In this document: positions 18,208 through 26,727 of the stretch, one piece after another | Layout of the letters: every line of letters begins with the position of its first letter | Numbering within the stretch: the stretch's first letter is position 1 | NCBI GenBank assembly: GCA_024707225.1 | Contig: JANQAE010000001.1 | Coordinates: 806,001 to 870,000 of the forward strand | Origin: Dokdonella sp. | Lineage (GTDB): Bacteria > Pseudomonadota > Gammaproteobacteria > Xanthomonadales > Rhodanobacteraceae | Length of the DNA stretch: 64,000 nucleotides | Reading direction: 5' to 3' | Notes under the pieces: generated by a model | The model's database searches: none | The model's input: the letters and a program-made list of their open reading frames with translations, nothing else | Told to the model about the DNA's origin: nothing | Made by a program: the position numbers and the translations under genes

Positions 18208-18893
18208 CCGCTCGCGACGGCGTCGAAATCGCTCACGCAGGGATGGGTGGCATCGGCCGGGCAGCGGGCCGGCGCGCGCGCGATCAGCGTCGTGCGCAGA
18301 CCGGCCGCGCGCGCGGCATCGAGCTCCTCGACGACGTCGGACAGGAACAGGATGTGACCTGGCGCCTCGCCGATCGCCTCGGCGATGCGCAGGTACGAAT
18401 CGGCCACACGCTTGGGGCCGGTCTCGGTGTCGAAGAAGCCGGCGAACAGCGGCGCCAGATCGCCGGCCTCGCTGTGTCCGAAGAACAGCTGCTGCGCCGG
18501 CACCGAGCCCGACGAATAGACGTAAAGCCGCAGGCCGTCGGCACGCCATTGGCGCAGCCGCGCCGGCACCTCCGGATAGACGTGCGCCTTGAACTCGCCG
18601 GCCGCGTAGCCTTCCTCCCAGATCAGTCCCTGCAGCGCCTTGAGCGCGGTGGACTTGCGGTCCAGATCGATCCAGTGCTGCAGCAGATCGATCATCTCCT
18701 GCTGAGTGGCCGAGACCAGTTCGGCTTCCTTGGCCGCCTCGTGCAGCCAGTGCTGCACGTCGGGCCGGTCGGCATGCGTGCTGACGAAGACCGGCAGGCG
18801 CTTGCGTGCATACGGGAACAGCACGTCCTTGACGAAGTCGAGCGAACTGGTGGTGCCTTCGATGTCGGTGAGTATCGCGCGGATTTCGGGCAT
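18204..18893 (-). CDS. mtnC: Acireductone synthase (enolase-phosphatase E1)
   Basis: Methionine salvage enzyme that enolises and dephosphorylates 2,3-diketo-5-methylthiopentyl-1-phosphate to acireductone. A HAD-superfamily protein of 229 residues with first motif ILTDIEGTTSSLDFV, second motif YVYSSGSVPAQQLFFGHS, the conserved Lys region DTETGPKRVADSYL and the last motif ILFLSDVVEELDAA. ATG 18893 has AGGA six bases upstream. It supplies the substrate of MtnD, whose gene lies about 840 bases away with two plus-strand genes in between. The 3' end overlaps the C13 peptidase gene. Confidence 0.95.
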   Translation of the reverse strand: MPEIRAILTDIEGTTSSLDFVKDVLFPYARKRLPVFVSTHADRPDVQHWLHEAAKEAELVSATQQEMIDLLQHWIDLDRKSTALKALQGLIWEEGYAAGEFKAHVYPEVPARLRQWRADGLRLYVYSSGSVPAQQLFFGHSEAGDLAPLFAGFFDTETGPKRVADSYLRIAEAIGEAPGHILFLSDVVEELDAARAAGLRTTLIARAPARCPADATHPCVSDFDAVASG

Positions 18894-19054
18894 GTTCGGT
18901 CCTGTAGGCGAAGCCGGTCCGAAGCGTAGCAGGAGCGGACGAACGGCGGCATGCACGAACGTGACGTCGGTCACCACGAACGGCACTCGTGGGTTGTCAG
19001 AGCAGGCGCGCCCGGCTTAAGGTCGCGCCCCCTCACGCAAGCCGATCATCCCAG

Positions 19055-19339
19055 ATGAACAGAATCCTCCCGCTCGCGGCCGCACTCGCGCTGGCCGCTC
19101 CGTCGCTCGTTCTCGCCGGCCAGGCCGACATCTGCTACAGCGCCGCGACGCCGTCGCTGCCGTCGCCGCCGCCGCCCGACAACACCACCGTCTTCCATTG
19201 CCCGCAGGCCGGCAGCCGCACCGTTCCGGAGCTCGCCGCGCTCGGCTGGCAGATCGTACAGATGTCGCCAGTGACCACGCCCGGAGCCGATCCGACGTTT
19301 CCGGACATCGCTGTCCAGCTGATCGTGCAGAAGCCGTGA
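19055..19339 (+). CDS. Small secreted two-cysteine protein, first tandem copy
   Basis: A 94-residue exported protein of unknown function. The signal peptide (ILPLAAALALAAPSLVLA) is followed by QADICYS, a Pro/Ser-rich spacer, VFHCPQAGSRTVPELAALGW, QIVQMSPVTTPG and VQLIVQK. The next gene has the same order: DICYS, CPQAG, TVPxLAAxGWxV, MxPVT and QLLI. They are therefore tandem paralogues. Two conserved Cys residues could form a disulphide. Spacing of two bases between the genes indicates one transcript. The pair is inserted on the opposite strand between mtnD and mtnC. This copy lacks the [LI]FxxGF tail. Confidence 0.72.
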   Translation: MNRILPLAAALALAAPSLVLAGQADICYSAATPSLPSPPPPDNTTVFHCPQAGSRTVPELAALGWQIVQMSPVTTPGADPTFPDIAVQLIVQKP

Positions 19340-19341
19340 CG

Positions 19342-19638
19342 ATGCGCGGCGTTTCGATCGTCCTCGCGCTGGTCGCGGCATTCGCCGCGTCCGGCGCCTC
19401 GGCCGCACGCGTCGACATCTGCTACAGCGAGGTGGCGGCGCCCGATACGGCACCGCCGACGTCGGCGACACCGTTCACCTGTCCGCAGGCCGGAATCAAG
19501 ACCGTGCCGCAGCTCGCCGCCGCCGGCTGGCACGTCATCAGGATGACGCCGGTCACCGTCAGCAGCGGCGGCTTCGGCGTGCGCCAGCAACTGCTGATCC
19601 GCGACGACACGCTGTTCGCGAGCGGCTTCGACGCCTGA
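19342..19638 (+). CDS. Small secreted two-cysteine protein, second tandem copy, with SGFD tail
   Basis: A 98-residue exported protein with signal peptide (GVSIVLALVAAFAASGASA) and mature start RVDICYSEVAAPDTAPP. It shares with the preceding gene the blocks DICYS, FTCPQAGIKTVPQLAAAGWH, MTPVT and QQLLI. It ends DTLFASGFDA, the [LI]F-x-[DS]-GF tail also found on the carboxypeptidase and the two beta-helix proteins. The tail is missing from its neighbour, so within this pair it was either gained or lost after duplication. Function is unknown. Confidence 0.73.
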   Translation: MRGVSIVLALVAAFAASGASAARVDICYSEVAAPDTAPPTSATPFTCPQAGIKTVPQLAAAGWHVIRMTPVTVSSGGFGVRQQLLIRDDTLFASGFDA

Positions 19639-19672
19639 CCGGCGACGGTCCGCGCGGGCGGGCCGTCCTGGC

Positions 19673-19708
19673 GGCGCCGTGCGTGGATGGACCCACGCAT
19701 GCGGCGCC
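19673..19708. terminator. Candidate bidirectional terminator
   Basis: A long imperfect stem (GGCGCCGTGCGTGG with CCACGCATGCGGCGCC, two-base bulge) lies between the convergent small secreted gene and mtnD. The position suits termination from both sides, but no T-run is seen on either strand. Confidence 0.45.
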
Positions 19709-19731
19709 CACTGATCGCGCGGGCGCCCGGC

Positions 19732-20298
19732 TCAGCCCGCCGGCGCGGCGCGGTGCGGCGTCATGCGCGGAAAGCGCTCGGCGATGTCGTCGCCGGTGAA
19801 GTTGGCGATCCAGCCTTCCTTGTTCGTGAACAGACGGATCGCGACGAAGTACGGCGATTCGCTCATGTCGAACCAGTGCCGCGTGCCGTCCGGCACGCCG
19901 ATCAGATCACCGGCCTCGCAGAGCACGTCGTAGACCTTGCCGTTCAGATGCAGCGTGAACTGGCCGGCGCCGGCGACGAAGAAGCGGACCTCGTCTTCGC
20001 TGTGCGTGTGCTCGCTGAGAAACTTCCGGCGCAGCGCGGCGCGATCGGGATGGTCCGGCGTCAGGCTGATCACGTCGACCGACTGGTAGCCGTTCTCGTT
20101 CTTGAGGCGCTCGATGTCGGCGCTGTAGGCGGCGATGACCTCGTCCTGGCTCGCGCCCGGCGCGATCGGGCGTGACGCCTCCCAGCGCTCGAAACGGACG
20201 CCGACGGCGCCGAGTTCGTGCGCGATCTGCGCGTGATCGGTCAGCGTGAGGACCGGCGCGGCGCCGTCGCGCTCGTCGAAGATGCGCAGCTGGCTCAT
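19732..20298 (-). CDS. mtnD: Acireductone dioxygenase
   Basis: Cupin metalloenzyme of methionine salvage that oxidises acireductone to the 2-keto precursor of methionine with iron, or to an off-pathway product with nickel. The 188-residue protein has the metal-binding motif [15 protein letters not shown] (His-x-His-x4-Glu) and the later ligand His in [12 protein letters not shown]. Its ATG overlaps the mtnB stop (ATGA), so the two are coupled. Metal identity cannot be told from sequence. Confidence 0.96.
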   Translation of the reverse strand: MSQLRIFDERDGAAPVLTLTDHAQIAHELGAVGVRFERWEASRPIAPGASQDEVIAAYSADIERLKNENGYQSVDVISLTPDHPDRAALRRKFLSEHTHSEDEVRFFVAGAGQFTLHLNGKVYDVLCEAGDLIGVPDGTRHWFDMSESPYFVAIRLFTNKEGWIANFTGDDIAERFPRMTPHRAAPAG

Positions 20299-20933
20299 CG
20301 GGACACTCTCCTCAGATCAAGTTCGCAGGCGAGCAGAAACTCGAACGCTTCCAGATGGCGGCGCGTCTCGGCCATGTCAACGCCCCAGGTGTAGATGCCG
20401 TGGCCGTCGATCAGATAGCCGTGGAGCGGCCTGCCGGCGTCGAGCCAGGCGTCGACGCGCGCGACCAGTTCGTCCATCGCCTGCGTGTTCGGGAACACCG
20501 GCAGGTCCAGCACGCTGTCGTGCGTCGTGTAGCCGGCGATCGCCTTCTGCAGCTCCCAGCCCTCGAACCGCACGAGCCCTTCGCGCGCGTACAGGCGCGA
20601 GGCGACGCTCTGCGTGCGCGAATGCGTGTGCAGCACGGCGCCGGCGGTCGGGAAGCGCCGGTAGATCTGCGTGTGCAGCGCGGTCTCGGCCGACGGCCGG
20701 TGCGCGGTGGCGACCGGCCGGCCGTCGAAGTCGACGACCATGACGTCGCCGGCGTCGAGCCGGCCCTTGTCGCGGCCGGATACGGTGACGGCGGCATGGC
20801 GCGCGTCCAGCCGCATCGAGAAATTGCTGCTGGTCGCCGGCGTCCAGCCGAGCGAGGCGAGGTCGCGGCCGGCGGCGGCGATCTCGCGGGCGAGGCGGTC
20901 CAGCGCGGTGGCGTCGTAGGGGAGGTCGGTCAC
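20295..20933 (-). CDS. mtnB: Methylthioribulose-1-phosphate dehydratase
   Basis: Class II aldolase-fold zinc enzyme, 212 residues, that dehydrates 5-methylthioribulose-1-phosphate. Motifs are [12 protein letters not shown] (phosphate site), VSGRDKGRL, the zinc pair in [12 protein letters not shown], and the third zinc His in [12 protein letters not shown]. It is first in the minus-strand mtnB-mtnD pair. The other pathway genes (mtnA, mtnP) are not in this window. Confidence 0.95.
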   Translation of the reverse strand: MTDLPYDATALDRLAREIAAAGRDLASLGWTPATSSNFSMRLDARHAAVTVSGRDKGRLDAGDVMVVDFDGRPVATAHRPSAETALHTQIYRRFPTAGAVLHTHSRTQSVASRLYAREGLVRFEGWELQKAIAGYTTHDSVLDLPVFPNTQAMDELVARVDAWLDAGRPLHGYLIDGHGIYTWGVDMAETRRHLEAFEFLLACELDLRRVSR

Positions 20934-21125
20934 GGTGGTCTGAACGTACGGATGGCCAAATCGAAGCGGGCACTATACCGGAGCGCCCTGTCCGGCGCGT
21001 TGAGGCGGCAGCGGGTGTTGCGGCGCCCGCGTGCACTAGACGACGACATCTCGATACGCCGTATCGTCCGGTGAGACCGGTTCCTGCGAAGATGGCGCCC
21101 GGTCGAAGAGCGGAGCGGACAGGTG

Positions 21126-22646
21126 ATGGACGGTGGCGCGATGACGGTGAACGGTACGATGGCGGCCTATCTCGCGCTGGCGGCGATCGCCGGGCTTGCG
21201 ATCGGCTGCGCGCTGACGGTGCTGCTGGCGCGGCGCTGGCGGCGTGAGGCGTACGACGCCGGCGCACGCAGCCGCGACAGCGAGGTCGTCGCCCTGGCCG
21301 GGCAGCGCAGCGCGCTGGAGACACGTGCCGGCGAGCTCGAACAGCGACTGGCGCAGGCCGTGCGCGAGAGCGAGTCGGCCGAGCGGCGCTATCACGAGGC
21401 GGCCGCCGACGCTGCCGCGCAGCGTGCCCAGGCCGGGCAGCTCGGCCAGCGCTCGGCCGAGCTGCGCCGCGATCTGGACGCCGTGCAGACGCGCCTGGCC
21501 GCGGTCACGATCGAGCTCGCGCAGACGCGCACGGCCGCGGTCGAACAGGCCCGCCACGCCGAGGAGAAGATCGCCCTGCTCGACCAGGCCGAGCATCGCC
21601 TGCGCGAGGCGTTCCAGAACCTCGCCCAGCAGATTCTCGATGCCAAGACCGAGCGCTTCCGCGAACAGAGCGCCGAGCACCTGGGCGGCCTGCTCGATCC
21701 GCTGAAGCTGCAGCTGCGCGAGTTCCGCGAGGCGGTCACGCAGACCCATGCCAACGAACAGCGCGAGCGCGGCATGCTGACCCAGGAGATCCGCACGCTG
21801 AAGGATCTGAACCAGCGCATCAGCCAGGACGCGGTCAATCTGACGCGCGCGCTGCGCGGCGACAACCGCGCCCAGGGCGCCTGGGGCGAACTGGTGCTCG
21901 AGCGCCTGCTCGAGACCGCCGGCCTGCAGGCCGGCCGCGAGTACGAGACGCAGACCAGCTTCACGTCGGAGCAGGGCAGCCGCCAGCGGCCCGACGTGAT
22001 CGTGCGGCTGCCCGACGACAAGGACATCGTGATCGACTCGAAGGTCTCGCTGCTCGCGTGGGAGCGTTTCGTCGGCGCCGTCGACGAAGCAGAGCGCGCC
22101 GCCGCATTGCGCGAGCACGTCGCCTCGCTGCGCCGTCACGTCGACGGTCTGGCCGGCAAGGACTACAGCGCGATCGCGCGCCTGCGCACGCTCGATTTCG
22201 TGCTGCTGTTCGTGCCGGTCGAGGCCGCATTCATCGAGGCGGTGCGAGCCGACGATGCGCTGTATGGCTACGCGCTCGCGAAGAACATCTCGCTGGTCAG
22301 TCCGAGCACGCTGCTGGCGACGCTGCGGACGGTGCGCCATCTGTGGCGGATCCAGCAGCGCAACGAAAACGCGACCGAGATGGCACGCCGTGCCGCGCAG
22401 TTGCACGACAATTTCGCGACCCTGGTCGGCGAGCTCGAGGATGCCTCGGCCCAGCTCGACAAGGCGCAGCGCGCGCAGCGCTCGGCGCTGCGCCGGCTCA
22501 CCGAGGGCGGCAAGGGCTCGGTGATCCTGCAGGTACAGAGCCTGGCCGAGATGGGCGCGCCGGTGAAGAAGACGCTGTCGCGAACGCTGCTGGATACCGC
22601 CGGCAGCGAGCCGGCGCAAGGCTCGGCGGAAGCGGACTCGCCCTGA
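21126..22646 (+). CDS. rmuC: DNA recombination protein RmuC
   Basis: Predicted nuclease-fold protein that limits recombination at inverted repeats. The 506-residue product has one N-terminal membrane anchor (AAYLALAAIAGLAIGCALTV), a long coiled coil (about 45-200), and the RmuC domain with GDNRAQGAWGELVLERLLE, RPDVIVRLPDDKDIVIDSKV, FVPVEAAFIEAV and SPSTLLATLRTVRHLW. The DSKV segment is part of the restriction-endonuclease-like core. A GTG three bases upstream of ATG 21126 is an equally possible start. Confidence 0.93.
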   Translation: MDGGAMTVNGTMAAYLALAAIAGLAIGCALTVLLARRWRREAYDAGARSRDSEVVALAGQRSALETRAGELEQRLAQAVRESESAERRYHEAAADAAAQRAQAGQLGQRSAELRRDLDAVQTRLAAVTIELAQTRTAAVEQARHAEEKIALLDQAEHRLREAFQNLAQQILDAKTERFREQSAEHLGGLLDPLKLQLREFREAVTQTHANEQRERGMLTQEIRTLKDLNQRISQDAVNLTRALRGDNRAQGAWGELVLERLLETAGLQAGREYETQTSFTSEQGSRQRPDVIVRLPDDKDIVIDSKVSLLAWERFVGAVDEAERAAALREHVASLRRHVDGLAGKDYSAIARLRTLDFVLLFVPVEAAFIEAVRADDALYGYALAKNISLVSPSTLLATLRTVRHLWRIQQRNENATEMARRAAQLHDNFATLVGELEDASAQLDKAQRAQRSALRRLTEGGKGSVILQVQSLAEMGAPVKKTLSRTLLDTAGSEPAQGSAEADSP

Positions 22647-23001
22647 GCCGGCGCGTGATCCTGTCCGCCACGTATCGGCACGACGCAGGGGCCGGGCAGG
22701 GACAAGCCAACCGCGAGCCACTGCGATCGGGATCGGCGGCATGAGCGGAGCATGCGGCATGAGCGGTGCGGGTGTCGGCAGCGTCGACCAGCGCGTCCCC
22801 TGCCGCGGGAGCGCCCGCTGCGATCACCCGCCGCGGCGTGGACCGATGGGGGCGACCCGGAATTCGATTCGGGTGCGATCCGTCGCTACCGCTGACGGCC
22901 GGCCGACGCCGCCGTGCGGCTCGACCGGATCGACATCAGCAGCCGGGCCGGGCAGCAGCGCTCGCGGCGAGGCGAACTGAACGGACCTGCGTTCGGCCTG
23001 C
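22647..23001. other. Intergenic region, no gene recognised
   Basis: About 355 bases between the convergent rmuC and transporter genes. Only short overlapping frames occur. No clear terminator with a T-run or RNA motif was seen. Confidence 0.4.
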
Positions 23002-24288
23002 TCAGCGCGTGCGCCGCGCGACGCGGTAGACCACCCAGGCCAGCGCGGTCAGCAGCACGGCACCGACCAGCATGCGGCCCGGCGAGGACAGCAGCAGCAA
23101 GGCGCAGGCGATCAGCGCACCGAGGCCGAGCATCCGGTCGCCGGTCGACGGCCGCCGCGCCGGCGTGCCGACCAGCAGGCTGAGGCCGGCGGCGACGTAG
23201 GCCATCGTGACCAGCAGCACGGCCATCTCGATGATCGTCTGGAACTGGCCGCCGACCGTCGGCGCCAGCGTCAGGCAGGCGATCGCGGTCATCGCCGCGG
23301 CGATCACGGTCAGGCCCCATGCGGCCGCGCCGTTCGTGCGCAGGCGGCCGAACAGGGCCGGCAGATAGCCGCGCTGTGCGGCGCGCGCGCCCGACTCGCC
23401 GGTCACCAGCATCCAGCCGCCGAGCGTGCCGGTCGCCTTGAGTGCGGCGGCGGCTGCGATGATCGGAATCGCCCACGGCCCGAAGATCCGTCCGGCGACG
23501 ACCGCGAAAGGCGCACTCGAGGCGGCCAGTTCGGCGGCCGGCACGATGCCCATGACGAGGACCGAGGAGGTCAGATAGACGACGCCGGCGATCAGGATGC
23601 CGGTGATCGTCGCCAGCGGCACGTTGCGCTGCGGGTCGCGCACGACGCCGGCGACCATCGCGCCGGTCTCCAGGCCGACGAACGCCCAGAAGATCGGCGC
23701 CAGCGAGCTGAACACCACGGCGGCGTCGGAGCGCCCCGACACGTTCCAGCCGGCCTCGTACAGCGCCGGATCGAACTGCGTCCAGCCGCCGAGGAGGATC
23801 ACCGCGACCGGGGTGAGGCCGACGACGACGCACAGCGACTGGAAACGCGCGACCTGCTTGGGGCCGAGCAGGTTGACCGCGTACATCAGCCAGATCAGTG
23901 CGATCTGGCCGCCGACCTGGACCGCGGGCTCGTTGCCGGCCAGCGGCAGCAGCGTGACCAGATAGCCGAACGCAGCGACCGCGATCGCGTTGTTGCCGAT
24001 CCACGAGGACAGCCAGTACAGCGTCGTCGCGAGGAAGCCCATGTCGCGGCCGAGCGCCGGCTGCACGTAGTCGGCCGGGCATTCCAGATTCGGATAGTCG
24101 CGCGCGAGCCGCGCGAACGCGCCGCCGAGCACGATCGCGAGGATCGTGCCGAGCAGCCAGCTCAGCGCGGTCACGCCGCCGATCTGGGCGAGCGAGGCCG
24201 GCAACAGGAAGAAGCCCGAGCCGATCATGTTGTTGGCGACGACGAAGGTCGCCAGCACCGGGCCGATCTTGCGGCTGCTGGAAGTCAT
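23002..24288 (-). CDS. APC-family amino acid/polyamine transporter (basic amino acid antiporter type)
   Basis: Inner-membrane transporter of 428 residues with about 12 helices. The first helix has VANNMIGSGFFLLPASL, the unwound GSG substrate-binding motif of the APC superfamily. Helix 6 contains IFWAFVGLETGAMVAGVVRDP, characteristic of AdiC/PotE-type exchangers. Proteins of this subgroup exchange arginine, ornithine, lysine or putrescine for a decarboxylated product, but no decarboxylase gene is adjacent, so substrate and direction are undetermined. It lies 77 bases downstream of another APC gene, with a terminator-like hairpin in between. Confidence 0.88.
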   Translation of the reverse strand: MTSSSRKIGPVLATFVVANNMIGSGFFLLPASLAQIGGVTALSWLLGTILAIVLGGAFARLARDYPNLECPADYVQPALGRDMGFLATTLYWLSSWIGNNAIAVAAFGYLVTLLPLAGNEPAVQVGGQIALIWLMYAVNLLGPKQVARFQSLCVVVGLTPVAVILLGGWTQFDPALYEAGWNVSGRSDAAVVFSSLAPIFWAFVGLETGAMVAGVVRDPQRNVPLATITGILIAGVVYLTSSVLVMGIVPAAELAASSAPFAVVAGRIFGPWAIPIIAAAAALKATGTLGGWMLVTGESGARAAQRGYLPALFGRLRTNGAAAWGLTVIAAAMTAIACLTLAPTVGGQFQTIIEMAVLLVTMAYVAAGLSLLVGTPARRPSTGDRMLGLGALIACALLLLSSPGRMLVGAVLLTALAWVVYRVARRTR

Positions 24289-24328
24289 CGTTCAGCGGTC
24301 CCCTTGCGCTGGCAGGTGATGGCCGATC

Positions 24329-24358
24329 GAAGCAGCCGGCCCTTGGGCCGGCTGCTTC
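24329..24358 (-). terminator. Hairpin between the two APC transporter genes
   Basis: A nearly perfect palindrome (GAAGCAGCCGGCCC, TT, GGGCCGGCTGCTTC) begins eight bases beyond the stop of the upstream permease gene. It can form at least 12 base pairs with a four-base loop but lacks a T-run, so it may attenuate or protect transcript ends rather than terminate fully. Confidence 0.55.
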
Positions 24359-24365
24359 CGAATCG

Positions 24366-25835
24366 TCAGGCGCCGTTGCGCAGCTTGCTGCGGCGGTAGC
24401 CGTAGCCGAAGTAGATCAGGAAGCCGATGATCGTCCAGCCGACCATCAGCGGCCAGTGCTCGCGGAACGGCTGCCAGAACAGATACAGACAGGCGACCAC
24501 GCCGAGCGGGCAGACCACGATCGCGGCGGGCACGCGGAACGGACGCGGCAGCGCGGGCTGCGTCCGGCGCAGCACCAGCACGCCGGCCGACACGGTCGCG
24601 AACGCGAGCAGGGTGCCCATCGAGACCAGTTCGCCGAGCAGGCCGATCGGGAAGAAGCCGGCCAGCAGGCAGGCGAAGAAGCCCACGATGATCGTGCCGA
24701 CGTACGGCGTCTGGTGCTTGGGATGCACGCGCTTGAAGATCGCCGGCAGCAGGCCGTCCTGCGCCATCGAATAGAAGATGCGCGGCTGGCCCATCAGCAT
24801 GACCAGGATCACCGAGCTCAGGCCCGCGATCGCGCCGATCTCGACGACGTGCTTGAGCCACAGCAGCGACGGGTAGGCTTCGAGCGCGGTCGCCACCGGC
24901 TTGGGCGTGCCCAGCTGCGTGTACGGCAGCATGCCGGTCAGCACGGCCGAGACGATGATGTAGATGATCGTGCAGATGAACAGCGAGCCGAGGATGCCGA
25001 TCGGCATGTCGCGCTGTGGATTCTTCGCCTCGCCGGCGGCCGTTGAGACCGCGTCGAAGCCGATGTACGCGAAGAACACCACGGCGGCGCCGCGGACGAT
25101 GCCGTCGAAGCCGTAGCGGCCCGGTCCCTGGTTCTCCGGGATGAACGGCACCCAGTTGTCGGGATTGACGTACTGCACGCTGAAGGCGACGAACAAAAGG
25201 ATCACCGCGACCTTGATCGCGACGATGATCGAGTTGACGAAGGCCGACTGCGTGATGCCGACGTAGCACAGCCAGCTGATCGCCGCGACGATCGCGACCG
25301 CCGGCAGGTTGAACAGGCCGCCGGTGTAGACGATCGAGCCGTCGACGACGTTGAGCGGCGCGGTCGACAGCGAGGCGGGCAGTCCGATGCCGATGCTGGT
25401 CAGCAGACTGTTGAAGTAACCCGACCAGCCGACCGCAACGGTCGAGGCCGCGAACAGGTATTCGAGCACGAGGTTCCAGCCGATGAACCAGGCCACGAAC
25501 TCGCCGAGCGTCGCGTACGCATAGGAGTAGGCGCTGCCCGAGACCGGCAGCATCGATGCGAACTCGGCGTAGCACAGGCCGGCCAGTGCGCAGGCGACGC
25601 CGGCGAGCACGAAGCTCAGCACGATCGCCGGGCCCGAGTGCTCGGCGGCGGCGTGACCGGTCAGCACGAAGATGCCGGCGCCGATCACCGCACCGATGCC
25701 GAGCATCGTCAGCTGGCGCGCGGTCAGGGTGCGCTTGAGGGCCACCTCGCCCTGCAAGCTGCCCTCGACCGGCTCGCCGGCGTCGACGTGCGGCATCGCC
25801 TGGATCGGCTTGGTGATGAATAAGCCTTTGGACAT
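24366..25835 (-). CDS. APC-family amino acid permease (cationic amino acid transporter-like)
   Basis: Inner-membrane permease of 489 residues. ATG 25835 has GGGGAGA six bases upstream. The cytoplasmic start (EVALKRTLTARQLTMLGIG) leads to GAVIGAGIFVLTGHAAAE, the substrate-binding motif of CAT/YfnA-type permeases. FFAYIGFDAVSTAAGEAKNP is the helix 6 hallmark, and GQPRIFYSMAQDGLLP is also conserved. There are about 12 to 13 helices. Family members take up neutral or cationic amino acids; the substrate is not fixed here. Confidence 0.9.
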   Translation of the reverse strand: MSKGLFITKPIQAMPHVDAGEPVEGSLQGEVALKRTLTARQLTMLGIGAVIGAGIFVLTGHAAAEHSGPAIVLSFVLAGVACALAGLCYAEFASMLPVSGSAYSYAYATLGEFVAWFIGWNLVLEYLFAASTVAVGWSGYFNSLLTSIGIGLPASLSTAPLNVVDGSIVYTGGLFNLPAVAIVAAISWLCYVGITQSAFVNSIIVAIKVAVILLFVAFSVQYVNPDNWVPFIPENQGPGRYGFDGIVRGAAVVFFAYIGFDAVSTAAGEAKNPQRDMPIGILGSLFICTIIYIIVSAVLTGMLPYTQLGTPKPVATALEAYPSLLWLKHVVEIGAIAGLSSVILVMLMGQPRIFYSMAQDGLLPAIFKRVHPKHQTPYVGTIIVGFFACLLAGFFPIGLLGELVSMGTLLAFATVSAGVLVLRRTQPALPRPFRVPAAIVVCPLGVVACLYLFWQPFREHWPLMVGWTIIGFLIYFGYGYRRSKLRNGA

Positions 25836-26150
25836 GAAGCTCTCCCCTTCGAGAACGCGAGATGGGCCGGCGGCGAGGCGAGCGAGACGGTCCGCGGCCG
25901 GCAGCGGCGCTTGCAACCTTGCCAAAGCGCACTGCCGAGCACAAGGCCGGGTGCAGCGCGTCGCGTGCGTGTTCGGCCTCGCACGTGCCGCCGTCCAGGC
26001 GCCAGGTCCGATGCGGTGGTGACCGGACGACTCCGGATGCGATCGCGCGACGGGGCGGCCCCGGTCGTGAGCCGGCGCACCGGTCGGAACGCTGCGATGC
26101 CGACGGGCGCGCATGCGATCATGCCGCCCCCCTCCAGATCTCGATCAGAC
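25836..26150. other. Intergenic region, no gene recognised
   Basis: About 315 bases between the permease and the divergent Nudix gene. In-frame upstream extensions of both genes have no conserved sequence. No recognisable riboswitch or promoter was identified. Confidence 0.35.
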
Positions 26151-26693
26151 GTGTCGACCGAACTCCTGCTCGCGGCGCTCGCCGCCCATGCCGATGCCGG
26201 CGGCGAGCCCGCGCTGGTCGCCGCGTTCGCCGATTTCGCGCGCGCCCACGCCGACGGCTTCGATCGCTCGTGCCGGCCCGGGCATTTCACCGGCTCGGCC
26301 TGGCTGGTCAGCGCCGACGGCCGGCGCGTGCTGCTGACCCATCACCGTAAGCTCGGACGCTGGCTGCAACTGGGCGGTCACGCCGACGGCGATCCGGACC
26401 TCGCCGCGGTCGCGCTGCGCGAGGCGGAGGAGGAATCGGGCCTGCCCGGCCTGACCGTCGAGGCGCCGATCTTCGATCTGGATCGCCACTGGATTCCCGC
26501 GCGCGGCGACGAGCCGGGCCATTGGCACTACGACGTGCGCCACGTCGTGCGTGCGACCGCGTCGGAGGATTTCGCGGTCGGCCCGGAGTCGCTGGCGCTG
26601 GCCTGGCGCGAGATCGCCGCGCTCGCGGCCGACCCGGACGCGGATGCCTCGCTCGGCCGGATGGCCGCACGCTGGCTGGCGCGGACGGACTGA
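26151..26693 (+). CDS. Nudix hydrolase with degenerate Nudix box
   Basis: A predicted Nudix pyrophosphohydrolase of about 180 residues. The core LQLGGHADGDPDLAAVALRE followed by AEEESGL matches the Nudix box except that the first Glu (G-x5-E) is Pro. The REAEEESGL metal-binding half is intact, so metal binding may persist. Flanking strands SAWLVSADGRRVLLTHHRK and HWHYDVRHVVRA fit the fold. GTG 26151 is chosen because family similarity begins near it; ATG starts at 26098 and 26122 would extend a non-conserved N-terminus, and no start has a good ribosome-binding site. Substrate unknown. Confidence 0.8.
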   Translation: MSTELLLAALAAHADAGGEPALVAAFADFARAHADGFDRSCRPGHFTGSAWLVSADGRRVLLTHHRKLGRWLQLGGHADGDPDLAAVALREAEEESGLPGLTVEAPIFDLDRHWIPARGDEPGHWHYDVRHVVRATASEDFAVGPESLALAWREIAALAADPDADASLGRMAARWLARTD

Positions 26694-26727
26694 ACAGGCC
26701 GCCCGCGCGGGCGGCGCTGCGATCGCC

